Positions 9,308 through 17,515 of a stretch of 64,000 nucleotides of DNA are shown here, one piece after another (position 1 is the first letter of the stretch; every line of letters begins with the position of its first letter). The notes below the pieces were generated by a model. It was not told where the DNA came from, ran no database searches, and worked only from the letters and a program-made list of their open reading frames with translations. The DNA is from DOZZ01 sp963792655. GTDB lineage: Bacteria; Acidobacteriota; Terriglobia; Bryobacterales; Bryobacteraceae. Made by a program: the position numbers and the translations under genes. Location: the NCBI GenBank assembly GCA_963792655.1, contig CAWBWU010000005.1:468869-532868 (forward strand). Direction: 5' to 3'.

Positions 9308-10741
9308 ATGACGCAGCGGCGGTGGGCTGTTCTGCTGACGACACTGGTAGTTCTGGGCGCGGTCTTTCGCCTGGCGCTTTACCTGCGTAACTATTCTTTC
9401 TTCCTCGATGAGTGCGCGCTCGCGCTGAACCTGGGAACTGCAGACTGGGGCGCGCTGACGCGACAACTTCGCTACGACCAGGCCGCGCCGGTTGGTTTCT
9501 TGTTGCTCGAAAACACGCTCGCGCGTTGGATGGGAACGGGCGAGAGGGTGCTGCGGCTCATTCCCCTTCTCTCTGGCATGCTTTCGGTCGCGGCGATGTG
9601 GTGGGCTTGCAGAAAGAAGCTCTCGCAACCCGCACTCGCGGCAGTTGTGGCACTGATCGCGGCGAACCATAGCCTGGTTGCGTACAGCGCGCAGGCCAAA
9701 CAATACTCGGTCGAAGTACTGGCTGCGGTGTTGGCCATCGGCTTATGCTGGCCGTTGTTCGATGACGGTGTCGGCGCGCGTTCATTCTGGACACGCGTCA
9801 TAGCTGCCGGGCTGTTGTTGTGGTTCTCGTACTCGGCTTTGTTTGTTCTGGCCGGAATGCTGGTGGCCCTGGCGGCACAAGCAGCGTTTCAAAAGCGCTC
9901 ACTGTGGCGTGTCGTGGGCGCAGCGTTTGTGTGGCTCGCGATCACCGTTCCGGTCTTTGTGTTCTCGATGCGCGGCGGCTTGTCGAACACAGCTTTGCAA
10001 GCGATGTGGAATGCCGACTACCTTCCGTGGCGGACGCCTGCGAAGTGGATTCCCTGGACTCTCGCGCATGGCGCAGAACTCTGCATCCTGCTCTTCAATC
10101 AGAGGCTCTGGGTGCTTGCCGCGCTCGCCGTGTTCGCAGGGTTCTGGTGCGCGATACGAACTGCGCAGTGGATTACGCTGGCTACTGTCGCCGCGCTGCT
10201 CGCGTGTTTGGGCGCCAGCGCTCTCGGGGTTTATCCATTTCACGGGCGGCTGCTCTTATTTCTGATCCCCGGCCTGGCCATTGCAATGGTGCAAGGCGGC
10301 GAGTTCATTCCGCAGATAGTTCGTGCGGTGCGGCCCGTTTGGACTTGCGTCGCCATCGCCGCGCTGGTCTGGAGCATCGTTTCAACGGCGCGTTACAGCT
10401 TCTTCCCCGGGGGCTATGTGGATGAGCCGCGTGAAGCACTGCGCCTTCTCCAGTCGGAACAACTCGCCGGCGACGAAGTATACGTCACGCACCTCGCGAC
10501 GCCTTGCTTCATCTACTACCGCCCGCGCCTGAACTTGCAAGCCCACGCAACCCTCGAGCGCGATCATCCGCAAGATACGCCGCATGGAAGGCAATGGCTG
10601 GTGGCGATGCGCACTCCCTGGGAACCGCACGGCGAAGCTATCGTCGCGCAGGAACATTTTGCCGCGCGGGTGCATGAAGTGAAGCGGCGCGAAGCGGAAT
10701 GGACGTCAGTCGTCCTCTACGAGCCCGTCGCGCCGCGATGA
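9308..10741 (+). CDS. Glycosyltransferase family 39-like membrane protein
   Basis: A 477-residue polytopic membrane protein. After the first helix comes the acidic motif FFLDECALAL in the first periplasmic loop, as in the GT39/ArnT/PMT-type GT-C glycosyltransferases, where the Asp-Glu pair is catalytic. About ten hydrophobic helices follow, and a soluble C-terminal domain begins near residue 370 (EALRLLQSEQLAGDEVYVTH). Such enzymes transfer sugars from polyprenyl-phosphate donors on the outer face of the inner membrane. No acceptor can be inferred, and no glycan cluster is adjacent. It follows tRNA-Leu, which is on the opposite strand. Confidence 0.8.
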   Translation: MTQRRWAVLLTTLVVLGAVFRLALYLRNYSFFLDECALALNLGTADWGALTRQLRYDQAAPVGFLLLENTLARWMGTGERVLRLIPLLSGMLSVAAMWWACRKKLSQPALAAVVALIAANHSLVAYSAQAKQYSVEVLAAVLAIGLCWPLFDDGVGARSFWTRVIAAGLLLWFSYSALFVLAGMLVALAAQAAFQKRSLWRVVGAAFVWLAITVPVFVFSMRGGLSNTALQAMWNADYLPWRTPAKWIPWTLAHGAELCILLFNQRLWVLAALAVFAGFWCAIRTAQWITLATVAALLACLGASALGVYPFHGRLLLFLIPGLAIAMVQGGEFIPQIVRAVRPVWTCVAIAALVWSIVSTARYSFFPGGYVDEPREALRLLQSEQLAGDEVYVTHLATPCFIYYRPRLNLQAHATLERDHPQDTPHGRQWLVAMRTPWEPHGEAIVAQEHFAARVHEVKRREAEWTSVVLYEPVAPR

Positions 10742-10752
10742 AGTAACACTAA

Positions 10753-10792
10753 TAAGGCCCTCAGAATGCAATCAAATCTGCTGAGGTCCTTA
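10753..10792 (+). promoter_or_regulatory. Hairpin covering the ribosome binding site of the next gene
   Basis: TAAGGCCCTCAG (10753-10764) can pair with CTGAGGTCCTTA (10781-10792) with one mismatch, around a 16-base loop. The 3' arm contains the only Shine-Dalgarno-like bases (TGAGG) and reaches the A of the ATG at 10792. It may hide the start from ribosomes, or act as a T-poor terminator for the gene upstream. Confidence 0.55.
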
Positions 10793-11811
10793 TGACGAAT
10801 CGCTTCTTTTTGGCTACGACTTTTCTGGTTGGTGCATCGACCGCCCTGTATGCGCAGGACGTGCGGCGTGCCGACATTCGCGGAGGGGGCGAACCCGGAC
10901 GAGGGAAATGCACGGCCGAAGTGGTGGTGGACGGAGCTGCCGAAGTAGAGATTCGAGGTGACAGCGCCGTGCTGCGAACGCTGAATGGCCGTCCCGCGCA
11001 GTGGCGCCGTTTCGAGTGCAATGCCCCGATGCCGAGAAATCCGGCGGAATTCCGTTTTGCCGGAGTGGACGGACGTGGGCGTCAGGAGCTGGTGCGGCAG
11101 CCTGATCAGGGCGGCGGTCCAGTGATTCGCATTGAAGATCCGCAGGGCGGAGCGGAAGCCTATACCTTCGACATATTCTGGAGCACGGGCTATAACGGCG
11201 GCGCACCGCAGGGCTACCCTCAAGGCGCCCCGATGACCCGCGACCGCGGCTACGATCAGCCTCAGGGCCGCGATCGCAACCGTGAGCAGGCGCTGCAGGT
11301 GTGCCAGGACAGCGTGCGCCAACAGGCGGGCCGCCGCTATGGTGCGCGTCAGATCAACTTCGGCAACACCAGCTTCGACAACGGGCCCGGACGCGGCAAT
11401 TGGGTCATCGGCGTTTTCGAAAATGCCGGGCGCGGAGACACGTATCGGTTTTCGTGCGCGATGAATTTCAACACCATGCGAGTGACTTCGGTCAATGTCG
11501 ATCGCATGTCGCGCGATGAGTTCAACCGCTACGGTGCACCTGCCGGCCCCCGTTACGGACAGCAGCAGTCGGGTAACAACCGCGCCGTGGAAGGTTGCCA
11601 GCGCGCCGTCGCAGAAAGATTGCGCAACGATGGTTACGGCCGCGTTGATTTCCGTTCGATCAATGTGAACGATCGCCCCGGGCAAAATGATCAGGTAGTC
11701 GGTGTGGCCAGAGTGGAAGGCCAGGGCGGCCCGGGTATCGTGGACTTCTCCTGCGCGGTGGAGTTGCGCGACGGCGATGTGCGTTCGGTCGACGTGCGCC
11801 CGCGGCAGTAG
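10792..11811 (+). CDS. Secreted protein with two copies of a cysteine-containing repeat domain; family unknown
   Basis: I do not recognise this family. The 339-residue product has a signal peptide (MTNRFFLATTFLVGASTALYAQ). A first domain of about 110 residues, with two Cys (GKCTAEVVVDG and RFECNAPMP), resembles a small beta sandwich. A Gly/Pro/Gln/Arg-rich linker follows (about residues 135-165). Then come two related units of about 70 residues: one starts ALQVCQDSVRQQAG and ends RFSCAMNFNTMRVTSVNVD, the other starts AVEGCQRAVAERLR and ends DFSCAVELRDGDVRSVDV. Each has one Cys near the start and one near the end, so each could hold a disulfide. Export to the periplasm is likely. Function is unknown. 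Confidence 0.75.
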   Translation: MTNRFFLATTFLVGASTALYAQDVRRADIRGGGEPGRGKCTAEVVVDGAAEVEIRGDSAVLRTLNGRPAQWRRFECNAPMPRNPAEFRFAGVDGRGRQELVRQPDQGGGPVIRIEDPQGGAEAYTFDIFWSTGYNGGAPQGYPQGAPMTRDRGYDQPQGRDRNREQALQVCQDSVRQQAGRRYGARQINFGNTSFDNGPGRGNWVIGVFENAGRGDTYRFSCAMNFNTMRVTSVNVDRMSRDEFNRYGAPAGPRYGQQQSGNNRAVEGCQRAVAERLRNDGYGRVDFRSINVNDRPGQNDQVVGVARVEGQGGPGIVDFSCAVELRDGDVRSVDVRPRQ

Positions 11812-11819
11812 CTAAGACG

Positions 11820-12680
11820 CTAGCGGTTTCGAGTTCTCTCGTCGTGAAGCGGGAATTGCATTCCTTCCCTCGCTACGACGACGTTCTCGAAACCGCGCTG
11901 CGCCTGTTCACCCATGTTCCGCAAGAACCTGTCCTGATGCGACGGATCGTGGTGGAACAGCACCAGCTTTTTCACCCCGCAGTCGCGAGCCACGCTCGAC
12001 GCTTCTTCCCACGTCGTGTGTCCCCAACCCCGGAACTTTGGATACTCTTCAGGCGTGTACTGCGCGTCGTGAATCAGTAGGTCTGCGCCCTGTGCGAAGT
12101 CGCGAAGCGCGCTGTCCAGCTTTGGATCGCCATGCTCGCGGTCGGGTGCGTACACGATAGTTGCACCGCCCGTTTCGATGCGCAGACCGCCCGCGCCTTG
12201 CGGGTGATGAAGCGCGAAGGTGTGCACCTGGACCCCGCCGATCTGGACTGCGTGGCTATCCAGATCAACCAGTTCTTTCCGGCTCGGAGCACTCTCAAAG
12301 TTCACCGGGAAATAAGGATTGCTCAGGCCGGTCGTGAGTGTTCCGATCGATTCCGAATAGCGCGACGCGTAAAAACAAATCTCCTGGTCCGGGTCATAAA
12401 GCGGCCCGAAAAACGGCAGCCCCTGAATGTGATCCCAGTGATAGTGCGACAGGAAGATATGGATTTTGCGTTTGCCGTTCAATGCGGCGCGTTCGCGCAG
12501 CCGCAGACCAAGCCCGCGGATCCCGCTGCCTGCGTCCAGTATCAGCAGCTCGCCATTCGGTAAGTCCACCTCGACACACGAAGTGTTGCCGCCAAATCCG
12601 AGGTTCTCTGCGTCGGGAGTCGGGATCGACCCGCGCACTCCCCACAGGGTGAGCTGAAGTGTTCCGGGCCCGTCCAGCAC
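11820..12680 (-). CDS. Metallo-beta-lactamase-fold hydrolase (cyclic phosphodiesterase-like)
   Basis: A 286-residue cytoplasmic hydrolase. It opens with LTLWGVRGSIPTP and has the metal motif SHYHWDHIQGLPFF, later metal ligands in APDREHG and LIHDAQYTPEEY, and the terminal FHHDPSHQD. This is the branch near PhnP-type phosphoribosyl cyclic phosphodiesterases and RNase Z, with no signal peptide. The only normal start is a GTG at 12678-12680, although the frame is open back to 12744. It lies 78 bases after the caspase-TPR gene on the same strand, so co-transcription is plausible. Whether it acts on a cyclic nucleotide is a guess from the neighbouring cyclase. Confidence 0.82.
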   Translation of the reverse strand: MLDGPGTLQLTLWGVRGSIPTPDAENLGFGGNTSCVEVDLPNGELLILDAGSGIRGLGLRLRERAALNGKRKIHIFLSHYHWDHIQGLPFFGPLYDPDQEICFYASRYSESIGTLTTGLSNPYFPVNFESAPSRKELVDLDSHAVQIGGVQVHTFALHHPQGAGGLRIETGGATIVYAPDREHGDPKLDSALRDFAQGADLLIHDAQYTPEEYPKFRGWGHTTWEEASSVARDCGVKKLVLFHHDPSHQDRFLRNMGEQAQRGFENVVVAREGMQFPLHDERTRNR

Positions 12681-12758
12681 GGCCTCAGCACCTTGCGCGG
12701 TGGGTGTCAGCTTGGACAGTGAACGTGGCGCTCCATCCGCGTCGAAGTGCCTAACATG

Positions 12759-15575
12759 TTATCGCGTCTGTGCGGTCTTCAGCTTGTTCCGCAAACGCTT
12801 TTTTACCGTACCGTCGGTGGTGTTCTGCACGGCCTTTTGATACGACGCCGCAGCGGCGGAATGATTCCCGCTGCGTTCCTGCACATCGCCCAGCGTTTCG
12901 AGCACTTGCGGATTGTCGGGCTCCTGCTGCGCCGCCGTCGTTACTTCGCCGAGCGCGCCGGCATTGTCTCCGGATTTGCCGAGGCTTTCCGCGAGGGCGA
13001 GGCGTGCAGCGATGTACTCGGGCTTGCGGCGCAGAATCTCGCGATATTGTTCGATGGCTCCGGCGTTGTTACCGGACGCAGCCATCGTCTCCGCAAGACT
13101 GATGCGCGATGGCAGATATTCGGGGTCGCGCCGGAGGTTCTCATTCCAGAGCACGGTGGCTTCGTTCTCGCGGCCGCGCTCGCCCGCCAACAGCAGCGCC
13201 AGATTGTGCCGCGCGGGAAGCAGCGCGTCGTTGCGTTGCAAGGCATCGCGGTAAAGCTGTTCCGCTTCCTGCGACTTGCCTTCCGAAGCTTTCAGCGAGC
13301 CAAGAGCGTTGTAAGGTTCGGGCGAAGCCGGCGCGAGCGCCATCGCTTGCCGGTAAGCACCTTCGGCTTCTTTGCGGCGATTCAGGCGCTGATAAACCAG
13401 GCCAAGGTTGTATGGCAGATAGCTAAACTGCGGCGTCAGCTTGATCGCTTGTTGATAACTGCGAATCGCTCCGCGATAATCGCCGGCTTCCATGTATGAG
13501 AGCGCCAGGTTATGCAACGGATACGACCAGTGCTGAGCGCGCTGCGCAGCATCGCGGAAGGCGGGGATCGCTTTGTCGAACTGTGCCTGCTCCAGATACG
13601 CGATACCCAGCGCGTTGTAACCATATGCCGCTGTCGGATCGATGCGAATGGCGGATTCGAGGTAGTTCGCCGCTTCCGGATATTTCTTATCGAACAGCAT
13701 CGTGCGGCCGGTGAAGAAATCGTTGCGGGCTTCGAGATATAACGACTCGCGCGTGAGCCGTTGCGCGGCGCGCATGTACTGCCCCGCGGTGTCGAAGTCG
13801 CCATGCGTCTGCGGATTCTGATCGCCCGCCAGATACTTCAGCACCGTTTGTTGCGCGCGATCTTCAAGCGCAACGCGCAGTTCATTCACACGTTGGAAGT
13901 AAGTCTCGGCGCTCAGTTCCGCTTGCAATTTTGGCAACAGATCAAACGCACTGCGCGGTTGATTCGGAAGAATGTTCGCGTTGCGAATCGCGGTAGCAAA
14001 GTCGTCCAGATCCTGCGCCGTTTGCGGAGTTGCCGGCGGTACTGCGCCTTGCTGCGAGGCCATGTAGGCGGGCTCGCCATCGCGCGAGTCGTACATGATC
14101 TGCCACGGCCGCGCCATTTGAATGCCAGGCTTCGTCAAGTCAGACAGCTTCGAAGTGTTCTCGTAATTGCCAAACTCGCGTGGGTGCTGTTTACCCTTCG
14201 TCGCGTTCTTTACTTGTTCGGTAACGTAGTCGACTAGCTCCGCCGCGTCGACGGTCTTGTCGCCATTCGCATCCGCGCCGCCGATCAAGCCCTTGACAAC
14301 GAAATAGCTGAAGGCGCCGTGACCACCGCCGAACTCCGGTCCTTCGAGCGATGCCTCGCGCGGGCGGCTCGCGACCAGGCCGAGCAGTTGCCCCGGCACT
14401 TCACCCAGGTGCTGTACATCGTTGCTGACGGTGTCGATCTTCACCGGGCTTCCATTGATCTGTCCGGCTTTGCAGATATCCACCAGCAGCACCACGCGCC
14501 CGACCTTGGCGAGTTGCTCGGAAAATAACGCTTGCAGGTCGGCCATCGGAATGGCGGTCGTCTTCAGATCTTGCGGATCGGAATCATACGTCAACACATA
14601 GGCGCTCTTGCCATCCGCCGTGCCATGGCCCGCGACGAGGATGAAGACCGTGTCGTTCTTTCCCGCGCGGCGTTTCAGAAAGTCTTCGAAGCCATTGCGA
14701 ACAGCGGCGGTGGTAGCCTTCTCGTTCGTCAACACCAGAATGTTTTCGGAAGGCACGGCGCCGCCACGACCGGATAGCAAATGCGCATCGAGTGAGGTCG
14801 CATCGCGATCGGCGTACTGCAAATTCAACTCGGGCTTGCCGTACTTCGAAACGCCGATCAGCAGCGCATAGGTGTTGCCGCCCTCGGTCGCCGCCGCGGC
14901 TGCCGCTGCTGCCTGCACTGCCAGCGCATTTTCCTGATCGAAAATCTTGCGCTTGACCCATTCCGCTTCAGGCCACACGGCGCGCAACTTGAAGTATTCC
15001 GCCAGCGAGTTCGCCTGCAGTTGGTGCTTTTCGTAAACCGCCGCTGTGGCGGCAATTGCGGAAACGTCGCGCGGGTCTGCCGCGAGCGCGGCTTCCGGTT
15101 CACGCAGATCGTTCAGCGTACTGGCATCCAACTGATCGTGGGGAACCGGCGGGAAATCGGTCGACACACCGCGCGTCATGGTGACCCCGTAATGCTGCTG
15201 GCTTGCCGTCGCCAGTCGCACCGCAGAGGGCAGATAGCAGGACGCGACGGGCTTCTGCTGATCGAGTTTGCCGATCTTGATTTTGGTCTGTTTGGCGTCG
15301 AGGCGAATTTCGGAATCGACCGCGAGCGTCTGCGATTCCTTCGCGGGGCAAAACAGATAAGTGACCGCGGATTTTTCCGAGCGCAGACCATCGCCCGCGA
15401 ACAGCAAATCTCCCGCTCGCGCCGCCAGCGCGGTCTGCGTATTCGCGCGCAAGAGTTTGCCGTTGCCTGCGTTCAAGATGAGGCCGACGGGCTGCTCGCC
15501 GATGTCCGCGCGCACCGATGGCGCCAGTGCGAGGAGTGGAAGGCCGACCGCGAGTAAGCACTTCCAAGGTTTCAA
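12759..15575 (-). CDS. Exported caspase-like (C14) protease with FecR-like domain and C-terminal TPR array
   Basis: A 938-residue protein. I chose the TTG at 15573-15575 over an ATG at 15608, because AGGAGCT sits seven bases before it, it removes an overlap with the cyclase gene, and it yields a clean signal peptide (MKPWKCLLAVGLPLLALAP). In order: a FecR-like segment (about residues 25-105), a short helical part, an Ala-rich linker, a caspase p20-like domain with the catalytic dyad His317 (VAGHGT) and Cys368 (VDICKAG), an EF-hand-like loop at residues 435-446 (DANGDKTVDAAEL), a helical section, and about nine TPR units to the end. Export would place the protease in the periplasm. It lies ten bases after the CHASE2 cyclase, which points to joint translation. 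Confidence 0.88.
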   Translation of the reverse strand: MKPWKCLLAVGLPLLALAPSVRADIGEQPVGLILNAGNGKLLRANTQTALAARAGDLLFAGDGLRSEKSAVTYLFCPAKESQTLAVDSEIRLDAKQTKIKIGKLDQQKPVASCYLPSAVRLATASQQHYGVTMTRGVSTDFPPVPHDQLDASTLNDLREPEAALAADPRDVSAIAATAAVYEKHQLQANSLAEYFKLRAVWPEAEWVKRKIFDQENALAVQAAAAAAAATEGGNTYALLIGVSKYGKPELNLQYADRDATSLDAHLLSGRGGAVPSENILVLTNEKATTAAVRNGFEDFLKRRAGKNDTVFILVAGHGTADGKSAYVLTYDSDPQDLKTTAIPMADLQALFSEQLAKVGRVVLLVDICKAGQINGSPVKIDTVSNDVQHLGEVPGQLLGLVASRPREASLEGPEFGGGHGAFSYFVVKGLIGGADANGDKTVDAAELVDYVTEQVKNATKGKQHPREFGNYENTSKLSDLTKPGIQMARPWQIMYDSRDGEPAYMASQQGAVPPATPQTAQDLDDFATAIRNANILPNQPRSAFDLLPKLQAELSAETYFQRVNELRVALEDRAQQTVLKYLAGDQNPQTHGDFDTAGQYMRAAQRLTRESLYLEARNDFFTGRTMLFDKKYPEAANYLESAIRIDPTAAYGYNALGIAYLEQAQFDKAIPAFRDAAQRAQHWSYPLHNLALSYMEAGDYRGAIRSYQQAIKLTPQFSYLPYNLGLVYQRLNRRKEAEGAYRQAMALAPASPEPYNALGSLKASEGKSQEAEQLYRDALQRNDALLPARHNLALLLAGERGRENEATVLWNENLRRDPEYLPSRISLAETMAASGNNAGAIEQYREILRRKPEYIAARLALAESLGKSGDNAGALGEVTTAAQQEPDNPQVLETLGDVQERSGNHSAAAASYQKAVQNTTDGTVKKRLRNKLKTAQTR

Positions 15576-15585
15576 TGTGAAGCTC

Positions 15586-17469
15586 CTATGCTGTTCTGGC
15601 AGTTGCAATTGATCCTACGAGTGAGGCGGCCGTATAGATTTTCACGGGCTCTATTTGGCCACGGACCGGCACTGAACCGAGACAAACGGCTTCCACCTGA
15701 CCTTCGAGCAGCGCGTAAGTGGAGTCTGACATGAGCAGCTTCGTCTTATTCTCCTTGTTCATGCTCTCCAAACGCGAGGCCAGATTCACAGTACCGCCCA
15801 GTACCGTGAACTCCATCTTGTCCGGCGACCCGATGTTGCCTACGATGCCCACGCCGGAGTTCAGACCGGCGCCGGTACTGAACTCGTCGAATTGCTCATT
15901 TACCATTTCAATCGCGCAACGCACCGCACGCAGAGCGTGGTTGCCCTGCTGACTTCCGTCAGTATCGGAGAAGATTGCCAGAATACCATCTCCGATGAAC
16001 TTATTCACATGACCGTCATAGCGGACGATGATATCCACCATTTTCGTGAGGTATAAATTCAACTCCTGCACCACGACGGCCGGGTCGCGCGCTTCACACC
16101 ACGCGGTGAAGCCGCGGATATCCGTGAAGAGGATCGTGACCTGCTGCCGCGAGCCCGTGCGAAGAATTGCTTCCGACTGGTCCAGATCGTTCGCGACGCT
16201 CTTGCCCACGAACACCGACACCGCATTCCTGAACAAATTGCCGCGCTTCTCGGCCGTCGCGTAGCGGTACGTTGCGCTGCCGAGTAAGGCCAGCAGCATC
16301 GAGAGCAAAAGTTCCGACGTCGAGAGCAGCGTGCCGTGATCAAACAGCTCGTGCGTTCCAATCAGAATGCCGGCGGCTTCGGCCAGCAATAGCCACAGAG
16401 CGCGCGAGAGCGGAAATGCCGCGTAGATCAATGCCGTCAGCGAAGCGACGAGGAACACAGCGAAAAGCCGCTCGTAGTCCGGGATCGGCTCCAGGTACTG
16501 GTGACGCAGCAACGTCTGGACGGTGTTCGCGTGGATCTCGACCCCCGCCGTCGTCCAGCGCGGCCCATCGAAAAGCGTGAAGAATGGCGTCGCGTAACGG
16601 TCGTCGCCGGCACTGCTGTCTGTTCCCAGCAGGACGATTTTGCCCGCCACCCACTGCCGCAATTGTGCCTTGTTGCCTTTGCGCGCGGCATCCAGAAACG
16701 TCGCGAGCGAAACGCGCGGGAACGTATCCGGCGGGCCGGCATAGTTGATCACCACCGTCCGGTCGCCCGAGACCGGAATCCGGTGCCCTTCGAAGTAGAG
16801 ACTGCCCTTCTCGAATTTGGCTTCTTCGCCCCGATACTTCTCGGCAATGCGGAGTGGAAAGCTCCGCGCCAAAGGACGGTCGGCGGTCTGACCCGTAGGG
16901 TTCTCGATCAGCTCCTGGCGGCGCACAAAGTCATCCGAGTCCGCCGTCAAGTTTGAAAATGCCGAGAGACCCAGCGCGGCGGATGCCATGTTGATCGGCA
17001 CTGTCCATTGGGAATCCTGCTGGTTATTCTCGAGCGCCGGAACGTAGCCCGTAATTACCGGAATCGGAGCAGTCGTGACTGCTTCCGCCAGCGCGCGGTC
17101 ATAGTCGGGAGCCCACTTATCGACCGGGACGGCGAAAGCGAGATCGAGCCCCATCACTTTCGCGCCATTTTCACCGGCGGCGCGAATCGCTTCGGCATAA
17201 TACGGATGCCAGAACATCCGCAGTTCGCGAAATGTGTCGAGCGCTTTCTGGTCGATTGTGATCAGGACGATGTCGAACGGCGGCTCTTGCCGGTGCAGCG
17301 CGCGAGTGGCCACCTTACGAATCACAAAGTGCGTATCAAGAGCTTTCAGATGAATCAACTGAAAGATTCTGAGCCTGCCCAGAAGCTCTGTGGAAAGGCC
17401 GCTGACCAGCACAATAGCCGTCCAGAAGATCCAGCGTTTCCAGCGGTTGCGCATGGTAGTCTGGATCAT
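15586..17469 (-). CDS. CHASE2-domain class III adenylate cyclase
   Basis: A 627-residue sensor cyclase that probably makes cAMP. One N-terminal helix (about residues 12-30) leads to a periplasmic CHASE2 sensor domain (about 40-330), three membrane helices (about 335-405), and a cytoplasmic class III cyclase domain. Metal-binding Asp residues are in TILFTDIRGF and KFIGDGILAIF. The Lys of NKFIGDG and the Thr of FTVLGG are the ATP-selecting pair of class IIIb cyclases, and VNLASR holds the transition-state Asn and Arg. All catalytic residues are present. It is the first gene of a minus-strand set with the caspase-TPR and metallo-beta-lactamase-fold genes. A second ATG at residue 6 could be the real start. 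Confidence 0.92.
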   Translation of the reverse strand: MIQTTMRNRWKRWIFWTAIVLVSGLSTELLGRLRIFQLIHLKALDTHFVIRKVATRALHRQEPPFDIVLITIDQKALDTFRELRMFWHPYYAEAIRAAGENGAKVMGLDLAFAVPVDKWAPDYDRALAEAVTTAPIPVITGYVPALENNQQDSQWTVPINMASAALGLSAFSNLTADSDDFVRRQELIENPTGQTADRPLARSFPLRIAEKYRGEEAKFEKGSLYFEGHRIPVSGDRTVVINYAGPPDTFPRVSLATFLDAARKGNKAQLRQWVAGKIVLLGTDSSAGDDRYATPFFTLFDGPRWTTAGVEIHANTVQTLLRHQYLEPIPDYERLFAVFLVASLTALIYAAFPLSRALWLLLAEAAGILIGTHELFDHGTLLSTSELLLSMLLALLGSATYRYATAEKRGNLFRNAVSVFVGKSVANDLDQSEAILRTGSRQQVTILFTDIRGFTAWCEARDPAVVVQELNLYLTKMVDIIVRYDGHVNKFIGDGILAIFSDTDGSQQGNHALRAVRCAIEMVNEQFDEFSTGAGLNSGVGIVGNIGSPDKMEFTVLGGTVNLASRLESMNKENKTKLLMSDSTYALLEGQVEAVCLGSVPVRGQIEPVKIYTAASLVGSIATARTA

Positions 17470-17515
17470 ACTACGCGCCCAGAGCCGTCCGCGAACCCGC
17501 GTTCGCTGTGATCAT

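Noticed and set aside
17390..17515. An earlier start for the Oar-like receptor at 17516
   Set aside because: The extra 42 residues would precede the signal peptide and overlap the divergent cyclase gene.
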